This document shows positions 45,434 to 57,117 of a stretch of DNA of 64,000 nt, in pieces. Source of the DNA: Raphanus sativus (Eukaryota > Streptophyta > Magnoliopsida > Brassicales > Brassicaceae); assembly GCF_000801105.2 (NCBI RefSeq), contig NC_079519.1, positions 12,088,668-12,152,667 of the forward strand, given 5' to 3'. Under the pieces are notes generated by a model, which was not told where the DNA came from, did no database searches, and worked only from the letters and a program-made list of their open reading frames with translations. The stretch's first letter is position 1; every line of letters begins with the position of its first letter. Made by a program: the position numbers and the translations under genes.

Positions 45434-47322
45434 ATGGCTGGAGGCTCTCATCTCCGGCCACCTCCTCTTCCCCCTCAGCCTCCCTTCCCCCCCCCCCCCC
45501 CCCTTACCTACCCCTGAAACCACTGACTTCCTCCTCTCCCCCCTGCTCCTCCGTCTTTAAGCCCCATCCCTTTCTCCAGCCATCAGTCTCCTTGGAACCT
45601 TCCTTTGATTAAAGCCCCTTCTGTAGGTGCTTCAGCTCTCGTTTTTGTCACATTACTACTCCAGTGCTAGCTTCTGCGGTTGGAGATTCCATCACTACTT
45701 CATCTATGGTTTCCTCGGAACGAGTAGATTTAGTAAGCGACAACACTATGGGGGCGTTGCCTAGCCCGCCAGGTCCTACTACCACTGTGCTTTCTTCCAC
45801 TACAGATCTGGAACGTGTAGATCTGGAACGAGTAGATCCCGCAGCCGCTTCATCCCAAAACCCTTCCACCTCAACTCAAACCCCAGCCATCCCAAAAACC
45901 ATGCCGTCTCTCCCTGCAAACTGGGCCAAAAGTCTCCAACAGTCTACAGATAAAAAACTCAAGAAGGTTGCTAATCCGAGATTCTCTGCAGATGGTACTC
46001 CAAGAATTAAAATTCCAGATTCTGTCTTTCAGAAAGGAGCCGACCTTCACCAAGATTTCGTCATAGGAGTCTTCCTTGGTAAAACCCCAGCGTTTGCGCA
46101 GATTCAGAGTGTGTTGTCTCACATCTGGGGTCGTGGCATGAAGCTCGAGATCCACCTCCGGCCTGACACTAGATCTATGCTTGTTAGGATTCCAAACTCA
46201 ACAATAAGGAAAAAAATTGTAGAGCAGGAATTCTGGCACATAGGAAACGTACTCTTCTTTGTGGCACAATGGTCCTCGACAGTAGCTCTTCAGCCTCCCA
46301 CATTTACATCTATTCCTCTATGGGCTCATTTTAGAGGCATTCCCTTTGACTTATACACTCAGGAGGGACTAGGCAGAGTTAGAGATCTCTTAGGGGACCC
46401 CATAGAGGTTGATGACTTTACTAGGAGGATGGTTGACATTAATGTCGCTCACATTAAATGTAGAGTGGACTGTACCAAACCTCTTCCGCGGAGTGGTGAA
46501 ATAGAAAGAGACAATGGTGAAGTAGTATCTGTGACAATTGATTACCCATGGACCCCTCCCATCTGCCCCTGTTGCAAAGCTCTGGGTCATCTCCAAACTC
46601 ATTGCCCTTCTAGTGCCTGGAAACCCACCGCTTCTACCTCCTCTAAATCAGACAAAGAGGTGCCTAATAAGTCTTCAGAAACCCCTCCTCCCGACTCAAT
46701 GTCTTGGGAGCCATCTGCTTCAGAAAATCAGGCTTCTACCGCTGGAGATCCTATAACTTCTGATAAGGAAGCTCCTTCGCTTGAGATTGAAAAGAGCTCT
46801 GGCACGCTTGGCGCCCCTTCAGAAGTGCCTGCTGTTCCTTCTTCCTCAGCGTCTGTTGCACCCTTAACCCTGCCCTCTGTTGATCTCCTTCTGGCGCCTG
46901 GTTACTCTAGCTCTTTCCACCCTCCAAGCCCTTTTCGGTTCTCTGCCAATGCCTCCCTGCCTAGTCCACCTATAGTGGATGATGGTATCTTAGTTACCCC
47001 TCCTTCTTCTCCTCCCTCCCTTCCATCTATAGCTTTTGCCGCTACCTCTCCAGAAACTAAATTCTTGCCACCAGATCACATAACCCATCTCCTTGCCCTC
47101 CCTGCTGTCCATCTCCCCAGACCAATTATCCCAAAATCCTTCATAAAGCCATCCCTGCCAAAATCCCTTCTCTCTGTAAACCCTTTTGCTTGCCTTGCTA
47201 ACCCTCCTTTAGACCCAACCTTATCCCCTGACCTTACTCCCTCTTCCTCATCCTCTTCTCCTCCGCTTACTACCCCCGCAGAGGGCTCCTTCCTATTAGA
47301 GGGAGAGTCCAAAAACCTATAA
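45434..47322 (+). pseudogene. LINE ORF1 (DUF4283 and CCHC zinc knuckle)
   Basis: The likely start is the ATG at 45434 (MAGGSHLRPPPLPPQPP), which leads into a C18 run (45487-45503). From there at least two or three shifts are needed to reach the 552-residue open frame at 45664. That frame has the DUF4283 RNA-binding-like region (ADLHQDFVIGVFLGKTPAFA, LFFVAQWSSTVALQPP, PLWAHFRGIPFDLY) and a CCHC knuckle, PICPCCKALGHLQTHC, near residue 300. A Pro/Ser-rich tail follows. ORF1 binds the element's RNA. The C-run shift could also be a sequencing error. Confidence 0.9.
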
Positions 47323-47333
47323 AAAATTTTAAT

Positions 47334-50300
47334 ATGTTAGACAACATATTTTTTTGGAATGTCAGAGGTATTAATGAATCTGTTAAACATTCAAATTTTC
47401 GGAGGTGGATAGCTATTCACCATATTAGTTTAGGAGCCCTTTTAGAAACCCATATTAAAGAACCGTCCCTAAGCCTGATCATGAATACCCTTTGCCCTGC
47501 TTGGTCTTACACTTCTAACCACTCTTCTGATCCAGACGGTAGAATCATTCTGATCTGGAAACCTTCTCTCAATGTCACTGTGACTCACCAGTCCAGGCAG
47601 TCTCTCACTTGCCGTGTCTCCTCCACCTCTGTTCCTGCATTCTATTTCACCGCAGTCTACGCAGGAAACACAACAGAAGAAAGAAACGAGTTGTGGGTCG
47701 AGCTACTGGAAATCCAAGCCTCGCAGAACTTGGACTGTCACCCCTGGCTAGTTGGAGGAGACTTCAATGAAATTATTCATCCCTCTGAGCACTCTTCGCC
47801 TGATGTCTCTCACTTCACCTCCCCCATGATCGACTTTCACTCCTGCCTCAATCAACTTGAATCAATAGACCTGCGTTATCATGGAGAAAAGTTCACATGG
47901 TCAAACAAACACCCAGACAGCCCTATCGCTAAAAACTTAGACAGAGCTCTCATCAATGAGCATTGGTTGAACTCTTACCCTCGAAGCCTTGCTAGATTTT
48001 TGGCCCCTGATATCTCCGACCACACCCCTTGTTGCATTGAGCTGGACCATCCCCTACCCAAGGCTGGAACCAAGCCCTTCAAATTCTTCAATTACCTTAC
48101 CCTCCACCCTGATTTCCTAACCCTGGTTGCAGAGACATGGGTTTGCACTGAAATTGAGAATCACTCTCTTTCCCAATTGAGTGTTAAGCAAAAAGAGCTA
48201 AAGACTGTTTTGAAAACACTAAACAAGGACAACTTTTCAGACATACAAAAAAGAGTTTCAGAAACTAACGGTTTGTTTTGTGATGCGCAGGTTCTGGCTC
48301 TTCGCCAACCCACCACTGATAATTTTGCAGCAGAGAAAGCTCTACTCGAGAAGCTCACGTTCCTGAAAAAAATTGAAGAAGAATATTTCAAGCAATTGTC
48401 AAGAATTAATTGGCTCAAAAGTGGAGATTCCAATACCAGTTATTTCCACAAGGTAGCAACAGCTAGGAAGGCTTTCAATTCAATAATTCTCCTAATCAGT
48501 GTCACTGGAGTTGAGGCCACTTCACCTGAAGAAATCGGAAGACTTGCAGTCGAGCACTTCATGAACACCCTGGGTCCGTCAATGCCTCAAACAACTCCCA
48601 CCATGATCACCTCTGTTGATGACATGATCCGTAATGATAGCTTTTCTTGCTCCTCAACTCAAGCGGCTCTGCTCACAAGGCTCCCCTCCCCTGAAGACAT
48701 CAAAAAGACAATGTTTAAGCTCAATAAGAACAAAAGCCCGGGACCGGACGGATTCACATCAGGTTTTTACGTTGCAGCTTGGGATATTTTAGGCCAGGAA
48801 GTTATCAGCGCGATTTCAAACTATTTTAAAACCTCTATCATGCCCTCATCCACTAACGCAACCATCTTGACGCTACTTCCTAAATTTCCGGGTGAGACTA
48901 TCATCAAAGACTACAGGCCAATATCATGCTGTAATACTCTATACAAAGTGATTTCTAAGATCTTTGTCAGCCGTCTAAAACCCTTGCTACCTACCATCAT
49001 TCTACCCAACCAAACCGCCTTCATAAAAGGAAGACTCCTACTGGAAAACTGCCTCCTATCATCGGAGTTAGTCTCGGGCTATCATAAACAGACGGTGGAG
49101 AAGAAACTTACCCTAAAGCTTGATATTTCTAAGGCATTTGATACCGTCAGATGGGACTTCCTAATAGCTTGCCTCCAGTCGCTCAACCTTCCCCCGGTTT
49201 ATATTCAATGGCTTGTTGGTTGCTTCACATCACCTTCCTTCTCAGTGGGTATCAACGGGAGACTGCATGGATATTTCAAAGGGAGTAGAGGATTACGTCA
49301 GGAGGATCCGCTATCTCCTTATCTCTTCGGCCTGGTCATGAACATTTTATCACATAGATTAAATGAGGCGGCGCAATCAGGAAGGTTTGGTTTCCACCCT
49401 AGATGTCAGGAATCAGGACTTACCCACTTATGTTTTGCAGATGACATCCTTGTGTCTGATGGCTCCCTCAGCTCTGTCCAAGCGATTCTACAGGTCCTAG
49501 AGGACTTCAAGGCTTTCTCTGGCCTCTCCGTGAGTGTTGAGAAGTCTTGTTTCTTCTCCAGCGGCTTGACTGAAACCGAAGCGGAAGCAATTGTGTCAAC
49601 AACGGGCATTTCGGCTGGCTCTTTCCCGATTCGCTACCTTGGGTTGCCTTTGAACACAAGGAATCTCTCCATTGTTAACTGTGAGCCACTCCTGCAGCAA
49701 GTTAAATCAAAAATCAACTCCTGGATTTCAAAATATTTGTCATTTGCTGGTAGACAAGTCCTTATATCAACGGTAATAGGAGAAATTACCAATTTATGGA
49801 GTGGAGCCTTTATTCTACCTAAGGAATGCATTAGTCTGATTGACAAAATGTGCAATGCATTCTTGTGGAAAGGATCGCTAGAAGGCAAGTATGTTGCGCG
49901 AGTCTCCTGGGAAAAAGTCTCTACGCCAAAGCAGAATGGAGGTCTAGGTATCAGGAATCTTGCCCTCTGGAACAGAACCTGTACAATCAAACTCCTATGG
50001 CTCCTGCAGTTCAGAAGAGAGTCAGTGTGGGTAACATGGATCCAAGACAATGTCATTAAAGATGAGAGTTTATGGGAAATTAAACCAAGACAAAGCCATA
50101 CTTGGATCTTCAAGAAGATACTAGCAGAGCGGGACACAATTCTTAAATGGATTAGGATCACTCCTGGCAATGGAACCGATGTAAGCTTCTGGCTGGATCC
50201 TTGGACGCAATTTGGTCGCCTCATCAACTTCATTGGACCTCACGGCCCACGTCTGACTGGAATTCCTCTATCGACAAAGGTAGCCGAACTCTGGATTGAT

Positions 50301-50996
50301 GGGGACTGGTCATTACGTCCAGCTCGCTCCCAACGCCTTGAAGATCTCCACACACATCTTACTACTATGAGGCTGACGGACGATCCTAGCTCTACTGAAT
50401 GGGTAATTGACGGTGTGCCCAAGCAGACCTTCTCATCTTCAACAGTTTACAACTCCTTCTTTGACGAATCTCCAACGGTCCCCTGGCACTCCATCATCTG
50501 GATCAAAAAAGGTATCCCGAAACATAGCTCTCTTGCTTGGCTGATGCTCTTGAACAGGACCCCAACCCGCGATCATCTTCTCTCCTGGGGCATGCAAATC
50601 GACCCTCTCTGTTTACTCTGTAATGGTGCAAACGATTCGAGGGATCATCTGTATTTTCAGTGCACATACTCAACCGCCGTTTGGAATCACTTCACTGCAA
50701 AGCTTCGGATCGCCTCCGCCTCAAACTCCTGGAATGATGTTACTCACTCTCTCCTGTCTCTCACCGGTTCGAACGACCTTAAGTACCTCTCTCTCCTCAC
50801 TTGGCAAGCGATAATATATGAAATATGGTGGGAAAGGAACCAAAGACTGCATCGAGGGACACACAGGCCACCGGATTCGATTTGGAAAAGGATAAAAAGC
50901 ATGATCAAGAACAAACTCTCTGCTTTAAGACCACAACAAAACTCTATGGCAACTGCTCTTTTACAACTCTGGTTCTCTATCGACGGATCTGGTTAG
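47334..50996 (+). CDS. LINE ORF2: endonuclease and reverse transcriptase, uninterrupted
   Basis: 1220 residues, starting 12 bp after the ORF1 stop. The N-terminal apurinic-type endonuclease has FFWNVRGINE (residue 6), LLETHIKE (Glu, near 38), WLVGGDFNEI (140) and DISDHTPC (His, near 225). The reverse transcriptase has NKNKSPGPDGF (460), LKLDISKAFDTVRWDF (595), LRQEDPLSPYLFG (655) and LCFADDILVSDGS with the catalytic Asp pair (699). The C-terminal zinc region has CLLCNGANDSRDHLYFQC near 1092. There is no RNase H. The conserved RQGDPLSP motif reads RQEDPLSP, a likely weakening change. Otherwise all catalytic residues are present. Confidence 0.95.
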   Translation: MLDNIFFWNVRGINESVKHSNFRRWIAIHHISLGALLETHIKEPSLSLIMNTLCPAWSYTSNHSSDPDGRIILIWKPSLNVTVTHQSRQSLTCRVSSTSVPAFYFTAVYAGNTTEERNELWVELLEIQASQNLDCHPWLVGGDFNEIIHPSEHSSPDVSHFTSPMIDFHSCLNQLESIDLRYHGEKFTWSNKHPDSPIAKNLDRALINEHWLNSYPRSLARFLAPDISDHTPCCIELDHPLPKAGTKPFKFFNYLTLHPDFLTLVAETWVCTEIENHSLSQLSVKQKELKTVLKTLNKDNFSDIQKRVSETNGLFCDAQVLALRQPTTDNFAAEKALLEKLTFLKKIEEEYFKQLSRINWLKSGDSNTSYFHKVATARKAFNSIILLISVTGVEATSPEEIGRLAVEHFMNTLGPSMPQTTPTMITSVDDMIRNDSFSCSSTQAALLTRLPSPEDIKKTMFKLNKNKSPGPDGFTSGFYVAAWDILGQEVISAISNYFKTSIMPSSTNATILTLLPKFPGETIIKDYRPISCCNTLYKVISKIFVSRLKPLLPTIILPNQTAFIKGRLLLENCLLSSELVSGYHKQTVEKKLTLKLDISKAFDTVRWDFLIACLQSLNLPPVYIQWLVGCFTSPSFSVGINGRLHGYFKGSRGLRQEDPLSPYLFGLVMNILSHRLNEAAQSGRFGFHPRCQESGLTHLCFADDILVSDGSLSSVQAILQVLEDFKAFSGLSVSVEKSCFFSSGLTETEAEAIVSTTGISAGSFPIRYLGLPLNTRNLSIVNCEPLLQQVKSKINSWISKYLSFAGRQVLISTVIGEITNLWSGAFILPKECISLIDKMCNAFLWKGSLEGKYVARVSWEKVSTPKQNGGLGIRNLALWNRTCTIKLLWLLQFRRESVWVTWIQDNVIKDESLWEIKPRQSHTWIFKKILAERDTILKWIRITPGNGTDVSFWLDPWTQFGRLINFIGPHGPRLTGIPLSTKVAELWIDGDWSLRPARSQRLEDLHTHLTTMRLTDDPSSTEWVIDGVPKQTFSSSTVYNSFFDESPTVPWHSIIWIKKGIPKHSSLAWLMLLNRTPTRDHLLSWGMQIDPLCLLCNGANDSRDHLYFQCTYSTAVWNHFTAKLRIASASNSWNDVTHSLLSLTGSNDLKYLSLLTWQAIIYEIWWERNQRLHRGTHRPPDSIWKRIKSMIKNKLSALRPQQNSMATALLQLWFSIDGSG

Positions 50997-51197
50997 ATCA
51001 CAACTAGGGTTGCTGACCTTAGGCATCTAGTTACTATTTAGTGGGCTTATTTGGGCTATTCTCGGTTTGGGCTTTATAAAGTCTGGTTCTTATGAGTTTC
51101 TTTTTATATTAGGGGCAAATGTATTAAAGTAGGGCATGTATCCTCTTTTGCTACTCTTTCCTTTTTTAATATATGCACGAAAATGTTCAAAAAAAAA

Positions 51198-51660
51198 AAC
51201 AAATAAATATCATAGTACATATTGTTTGAATTTTGAAATGTCTATAATAATAGAGAAGAAGATAATGCTTACCACAATGTCAATCCAAACATTTCACAAA
51301 CTAAACATCAAACACTAATCACTAAATCGCAAAAAAATATAAACCTTAACCCAAATATCAAAATATGCACATAATACATAATATGAAGCATTATCAAAAT
51401 AGAATAGTAACAAACGAAATAGCATAAAAAATATTGTTCAAATTTCAAAACGTCTATGATTGCAGGGAATGAGGCAATGCTTACCCCAATGTCAATCCAT
51501 ACTTCCATGAACTAAACCCAAAACACTAATCACTAAACCATAAAAAGAAATATAAACCCTAACTCAAATATCAAAATATGCACATTGTACATAATATAAA
51601 ATATTATTAAAATAGAATAGTAACGAAAGATATAACATAGTACATGTTGTTGAAATAGCA
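51198..51660. repeat. Tandem repeat of about 210 bp interrupted by the LINE
   Basis: AATAGAATAGTAAC occurs at 45318 (left of the LINE), 51398 and 51611, with GCTTACC-CAATGTCAATCCA and CACTAATCACTAAA also repeated. Once the LINE and its TSD are removed, the period is about 209-213 bp. About two and a half units are visible; the assembly gap hides the left extent. Non-coding. Confidence 0.8.
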
Positions 51661-51826
51661 TAGTACAACTGAGAACTTACAGTATAAATGAGGGCACCTC
51701 AACCATAACGCCATCAAGATCTGTAGATTTTAGAAGCGGAGACGTGTGTAGGTAAAAATGATATATGCAACAGAGATTATAGATTTGGAGGTGGTTGTAG
51801 TAGCTATGGTGATAGTGGCTCAGTGA

Positions 51827-51839
51827 CACTACAAAAAAA
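51827..51839. mobile_element. CACTA-type terminal inverted repeat, left end
   Basis: CACTACAAAAAAA followed by words TATTATAATAGATGACTT and GCTATCATAGATGACTT, as in crucifer CACTA MITEs. The other end is not adjacent. The sequence after the second Helitron (63202 on) has matching ATAATAGC words, so both Helitrons may lie inside this element. Confidence 0.5.
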
Positions 51840-51914
51840 GTCTATTATAATAGATGACTTAAATGAACTGCTATCATAGATGACTTGAAAAATTCCGTAT
51901 TAACAGTATCAAAA

Positions 51915-54900
51915 CTATACTAAAAGCTCGATAACAAAGCCTCTGAGCGTGTCCACGTTGGAGTGGAAAATCAACCAGTAATATTGCGTCAAACTTCCAC
52001 GTCATCTTCGATTTATTTATTTGTGGGCTTGGTTTGTTTTCGGCCTGTTAGTTCTGCAGCTCATCCATGTGAAGCCTGTTATTTTATTTCGGCCTGCAAA
52101 GTAACCCTTTTTCAATTAAACTTTTTAACTTCTAACAAAATACCGTAATATCGTTCATCGCTTACCTTTCGACTCCCACGATTAATCTTCTCTCCGAATC
52201 CTTTCAACGTTTTGCTTCTCACCACTATCTACTCTACAATCCTTTGCATTCAATGGATTCCTTTCACATTACTCTCCATTTGTCTATTTATACATCTCCT
52301 CTCTTAGCTTATGTCTTGATTACAATTGATAAGATTCTCTCAGACAATCTTCCCGTTGGAACCCAGAGGAAACGCTCCAGTTTCCAGCGACTGCAAGACC
52401 ACCAAGAAGACTGTCGCCTCCTCCGTAACTGCGAAACCGAACGGAAAGTCAACTGCTTCCTCCGCGATTGTGATGTAACCTAACGGCAAGACTCATGTTT
52501 CATCTGCTATTCCGGTAAAGCCAAACGCTGCGACCGCTCTCTCCTCCGCGCATGGCGACCAAGTGATGTTCTTCAGAGATGTTTCACTTGGCCCACACAA
52601 AGTCGAGTTGAAGTTTCGTCTGATTCATTATTGGGAGGCTCGAATCCTCACACGAAAACCCTCATTAGACAGGCGATGCTCCCAATCGACGAAGAGGTTC
52701 GTCTACGAAACTTTTTCTACTTTAATATTGCTCGATTGAGATGGTATTTGTATTAATCGTGAATTTCAAATGATATATAGGGAACTGTCATTCAAGGTTA
52801 GCCAAAGTGAAAAGATATAACTGGCGGCACAGAATGGAAAGACACAAAAGCTTTACAACACTCGCTTGAGGCTGTAAGTTTATAGAGATACTAATCTCAG
52901 TTTCAGTTTCCTTTTATTTTTAACTTTTTGGACTGAGCCTAATCTAATTTAGTTTATGCACTTTGTTGCAACATATTGACCCCTATACATCGGTGTGGAC
53001 ACAATATTTATTTTTACCACAAGTTGCTCCGCTGTCAGAGTAGAGACCCTTACTTCTACTGGTTACTTCTAACCAACTCCTATTCCCATTTATGACAAAA
53101 GATTTGAGACGAATCAAGAAAAATAAACTTAGATGCGTGTTTGATTGAAATGTTACATGTTTGATATTGACGAGGGAAAAGAAGTAAACGTTGTGGGGAA
53201 GTGCCTTCAATTTAAACTTAAACAACAGTGCATCAATTACACTGGTCTGGTTAGTATCTTTTTCTTTTACCTGCTCCGATAAAGTTGAAACCTATTTCTT
53301 TTTGTTGTCATGTTTATGATTTGTGTATATGGAAAGGAAATCTTCTGAGGTTGTTGTGGAAGACAGAAACTCTTCTACAAGAACAGTGGAGAAATTTTGG
53401 TGCGCAGCACATCGACAGTGTTATACATTGGGGAGAAGAAGGGTCCGTTTCAACATTCAAGCTTCTTCGCTGGAAGAGCAATGGTGCTGCATGAAGTTTT
53501 GTTGTTGAGAATGGTAGTCTTAAAGGCTGCTTGGCTATGGTCCATGCTAGGTTGCAAATTTTAAATTTTAGTATAGTAGATTTTATAAAAAATAGATTAA
53601 AGTTTTCAGCGTGCTGCAAGTATTTTTTTATGCTAATAAGAAAATCCTGAAAAAAATGTGTTCAAAAAGCTTAAGGAAATAAATAAGATATTTAAAAAAA
53701 ATACATTACTCTTATTTGGTTTCAGTTTCAGGTATGGGATTGTCTAATTCTCATGGCATGAGGGTTGGTCTAGGAATGACATCAATCATCAAACTATCAT
53801 TGTAAATTCTGTGTACTAAAAGAGGTCTTTTAGTCGGATGACTCACACGTTTGATCACCACAAGGACAACGAGCGTCTTGAAGAGTGTCTTATTTGTTTG
53901 CTGCAGATAATTTTGAGTATCTTCGGGATAGTTTACTGCATTTGAATGACTTCTCTTGGTTTTGATTATCTTAGGAGGGTGCGTGCAGACTTCCACCTGT
54001 CTGTAACTTTGCTACAGGAGACTTCATTGCAGCAGTAGGGAAAATCGCAGAGGCTCTTTCAGATTTAGTGATGGGATCCATCTCGGTTAATCCTGCATCT
54101 TAGAAATGGGAGTTGTGTATCCGTCTATGATTCACGCAACAACGCCTGGTGTTCAAGTGGTGAAATTCGGTGATGACGTGGTCAACAATACACTCCACAC
54201 TCTGTGAGTCTCTGGTTCCTAGCCTTAACATTCATAGTTAGTACCTTGTGCGGTATCTCACGAAACTATCGGTTTTATATAGGCTTCTTGACCTTCTGGA
54301 ATTTTTTTATTTAAGGAACCTTTCCTTTTGCGTGGAGTTCCATACTTCGTAAAGACTATCCCCAAATTCTAATCATAACACCACCTAGCACCGTGTGGAT
54401 GAAGACTTACCTCAAAAAGCCTCCGTCAATGATTGAATGGGAATAAAAGATGAGTATGATCAGTTTGGCTTTTTTCGTGTGTTTATGGACGTCTGTATTC
54501 ATGCTTATTACTATTACAAGCAGGCTATATAGTTTCTGAAAAACCTAATATTATCGATCTAAAGCTTGCTTAATGTTAACAAAGGTTACTTATATACGTG
54601 TTGTAGTTAACTTACTCATCTTAAAAATGAGTTGTATTTAACTTCATTTATGTTTTATGTAAACTTATGTATGTTATAATAAGATATACTCGAATTTAAT
54701 AATATACACAGGTGTGCATACTTTTTTAAAATGACAACAAATGATATTAAAATTGGATAAAATACAATCTTAACTATTTTAATACCTTGTTTGAGAAACC
54801 CACAACTATACGAGATTCTAAAATAAGTCAAAACAAGAAAAATAAATTTAGAAAATGTTGAAGTTTTCTCTACTACAACACAAATATATCTCTACTTCTA

Positions 54901-56266
54901 TTCATGTTTATCAATTGAAAATTTCTACTACCAATATTCCATGAACTCTACATATCTGACATTATGGCATCTGTCATGAATAGTTTCTTCAAATATAAGA
55001 ATCTATAGGCTGCTTTTCAAAAACAAAAGAATCTAAAGTTATGTTTCTATTGACAAAAACATATAATTACAAACCCCTTTATTTTGATTATAGATATAAT
55101 AATAATAAAAAACTAATTTAATTTTACTCCAAATATTTATGTTTAGTTCTTATAAAAAGTAAATGCCCCTTACCCTAAAATCCTGAACTATATACATTTA
55201 CATTAAAATACTGAAACCACGGTTAGGTGATAGTTTTGACCCAAAAAATATTAATATATATTTATAATTAATTTATGAACATTATTATTAAAATAGAAAT
55301 TTTTAAAAATTGGATTCCGTGATCAACACTTAAAAATCTTGAAAGAAAAATAACCACAAATTACCTTCTCCATTTTTTGTTTCATATAGCTAAAATTTAT
55401 TTTACAAAAACTTTATCACCGGGAGATAATGGAAAAAGTTATTTAAAACTAAAATTATCCATTATACCAATAAGTTAAGCCCAAATATAAGTTGAAACTG
55501 GTCAAACAAAAAGTAGGAAAAATAAAATAAAATAAATTAAATACTATGTTTCTTTCTTACTAAATTTTCATTTTGACATTTTTCACACAAAATAAAATAT
55601 GATTAAATTCATGTTTATCCCTAATAGTTACATATGTTTATGTAATGTTCATTGAGATCTTAATGTATTTTAAGATCACAATCATTTTTTATGATAAATA
55701 CTAAGATTAAATATGTATAACCTTTAAAATTATATTGAAATTATAAAATGACATAATTTGTATATTAAGAAGAAAAATGTCAAACAATGCCACTTATAAA
55801 ACCAAATAAACATACAAATACAAATCAAATATAAATATAAAATATTAATTAGGTTCAAACATGATTCTCGAAATCTTATCTAAATCTTAAAAATTATCAA
55901 CTACTTCAAAGAAAGATAAGAGTCAAGTTCAACAATGAGTTAGAACTACACATTCTAATTGTAGCTAAAAAGATAATAATCGAGAAAACACAGCTATGAA
56001 CATCTTCCCGGCATCATTTGTGCTGTTTTTGTATTTTAAACTCAGTTTTGGTACTTTAGTAGACTAATTAAAAATTTTATTACAAAAATACGAGAAAAAA
56101 ATATATGCAGCATTCAAACAACAACAGAAACAGAGCATATATCCCTTTATATACTATATCCTATATAATACATATAAAATTATGAATTATTTTATATTCA
56201 CATAACAAAATTAATTGTAAATTTTAAAAAGTAATTATCCGCGCGTAGCGCGGAAAGACGATCTAG
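51915..56266 (+). mobile_element. Helitron A
   Basis: The 5' end is CTATACTAAAAGCTCG at 51915. The 3' end is the hairpin CCGCGCG-TA-GCGCGG (56239-56253) then AAAGACGATCTAG|T. It carries an RPA-like fragment and other gene-like patches (53980-54200, 54310-54460) that I cannot assign. From 54600 to 55900 it is AT-rich with nothing seen. The last 400 bp resemble the end of Helitron B (for example ATGAGTTAGA-CTACA and CTTCCCG-CATC), so the two are one family. No Rep/helicase is present. Confidence 0.75.
52540..52805 (+). pseudogene. RPA70-like (DUF223/OB-fold) gene fragment
   Basis: The reading VMFFRDVSLGPHKVELKF and RLIHYWEAR matches the N-terminal OB-fold of the plant RPA70-like family spread by Helitrons. 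After a 1-base shift, QAMLPIDEE comes up to a donor GAG|GTTCGT (52697), and an acceptor ATATAG|GGAACT (52782) leads to GTVIQG, the next family residues. The preserved exon-intron boundary shows capture of genomic, not processed, sequence. Stops follow. Confidence 0.8.
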
Positions 56267-57117
56267 TTATACTAAAAACTCTTAATACTCCACTCTAAAG
56301 CCATCCAGATCACTTAAAAAAAATCATCCAATAGTAAAGCTTTATTGTGCCACGTCAAACTGGCTTCACATTTCACAACATAAATCAGGGCCATTCTTAT
56401 GGGCTGGAGATACATTTCTAAATGGCCCATCTTTAACCCGTTGAATCGTTGATGGTTAATCGTCTTCTACTTGGTCGTCACCGTTTCGGCTCTCTGTAAT
56501 TCGCCGTTACGACCCAACTTTGATTAATCAATTATGTTCTTCACACTTTTATATAGAGCTTTCAATTCCTCGACATGTTTTGTTACTCATCGTGTGCAGG
56601 GTTTCAGTCTATGTGGATTAATTTGTCACCCGGGAAGCTTCAATAACGCTGCTTGGAAGTTCGTCGTCTTGGATTCTCTTCCTCCTCTGGTACGTATCTC
56701 CTTCAATCCAATTTCTCAGATATTCATTGACTCAAATCAACCAGAAAATCTATTTGTTGGTCTACAATCGCGTCGTTCTAATGGTGAATCTAAGTGGGTG
56801 AAGGTTGGTCTACAATCGCGTCCTTTGAGCTATTTTCTGAACATTTTTCAGGTTTCCGTTCGACGCCAGAAGTTTACCGGAGATTTTTTTTGGTAATCAG
56901 TTACGGAGAGATTTGTCATGGCGTCATCTTTAGTGACAAGATTCACAATCACCAGAGAGTCTCTAGCGGATAGAGAGTTGCTGGTGAAATAAATAAAAAA
57001 CTTCAAGCTCCAACACGTCTGTTTTGGTAGGGGATCAAAACTGTGAGATTCACAGATGTTAAAATCGTAGGGCTCTTAATCAATCGTAGCTTTTGATTCT
57101 TTTTTTTACCTCCTTTT

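Larger units (their letters stand above)
45343..51197 (+). mobile_element. Full-length L1-type LINE
   Basis: A 14-bp TSD AACAAATAAATATC lies at 45329-45342 and 51198-51211, with a short poly(A) at the right end. The body has a C-rich leader, ORF1, an intact ORF2 and a 200-bp 3' UTR with TATAAAG-like words. At 5.86 kb it has the full plant L1 length. ORF1 is damaged at the front by shifts in homopolymers, and ORF2 has a Glu in place of a near-invariant Gly. The high integrity suggests recent arrival. Confidence 0.95.

Noticed and set aside
49634..50233. 199-residue minus-strand open frame
   Set aside because: Antisense shadow of the intact LINE ORF2.
53985..54460. Captured gene exons in Helitron A (readings such as FIAAVGKIAEALSDLVMGSI and PGVQVVKFGDDVVNNTLHTL)
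   Set aside because: They look like decayed coding sequence, but I could not assign a family, so they are mentioned only within the Helitron entry.
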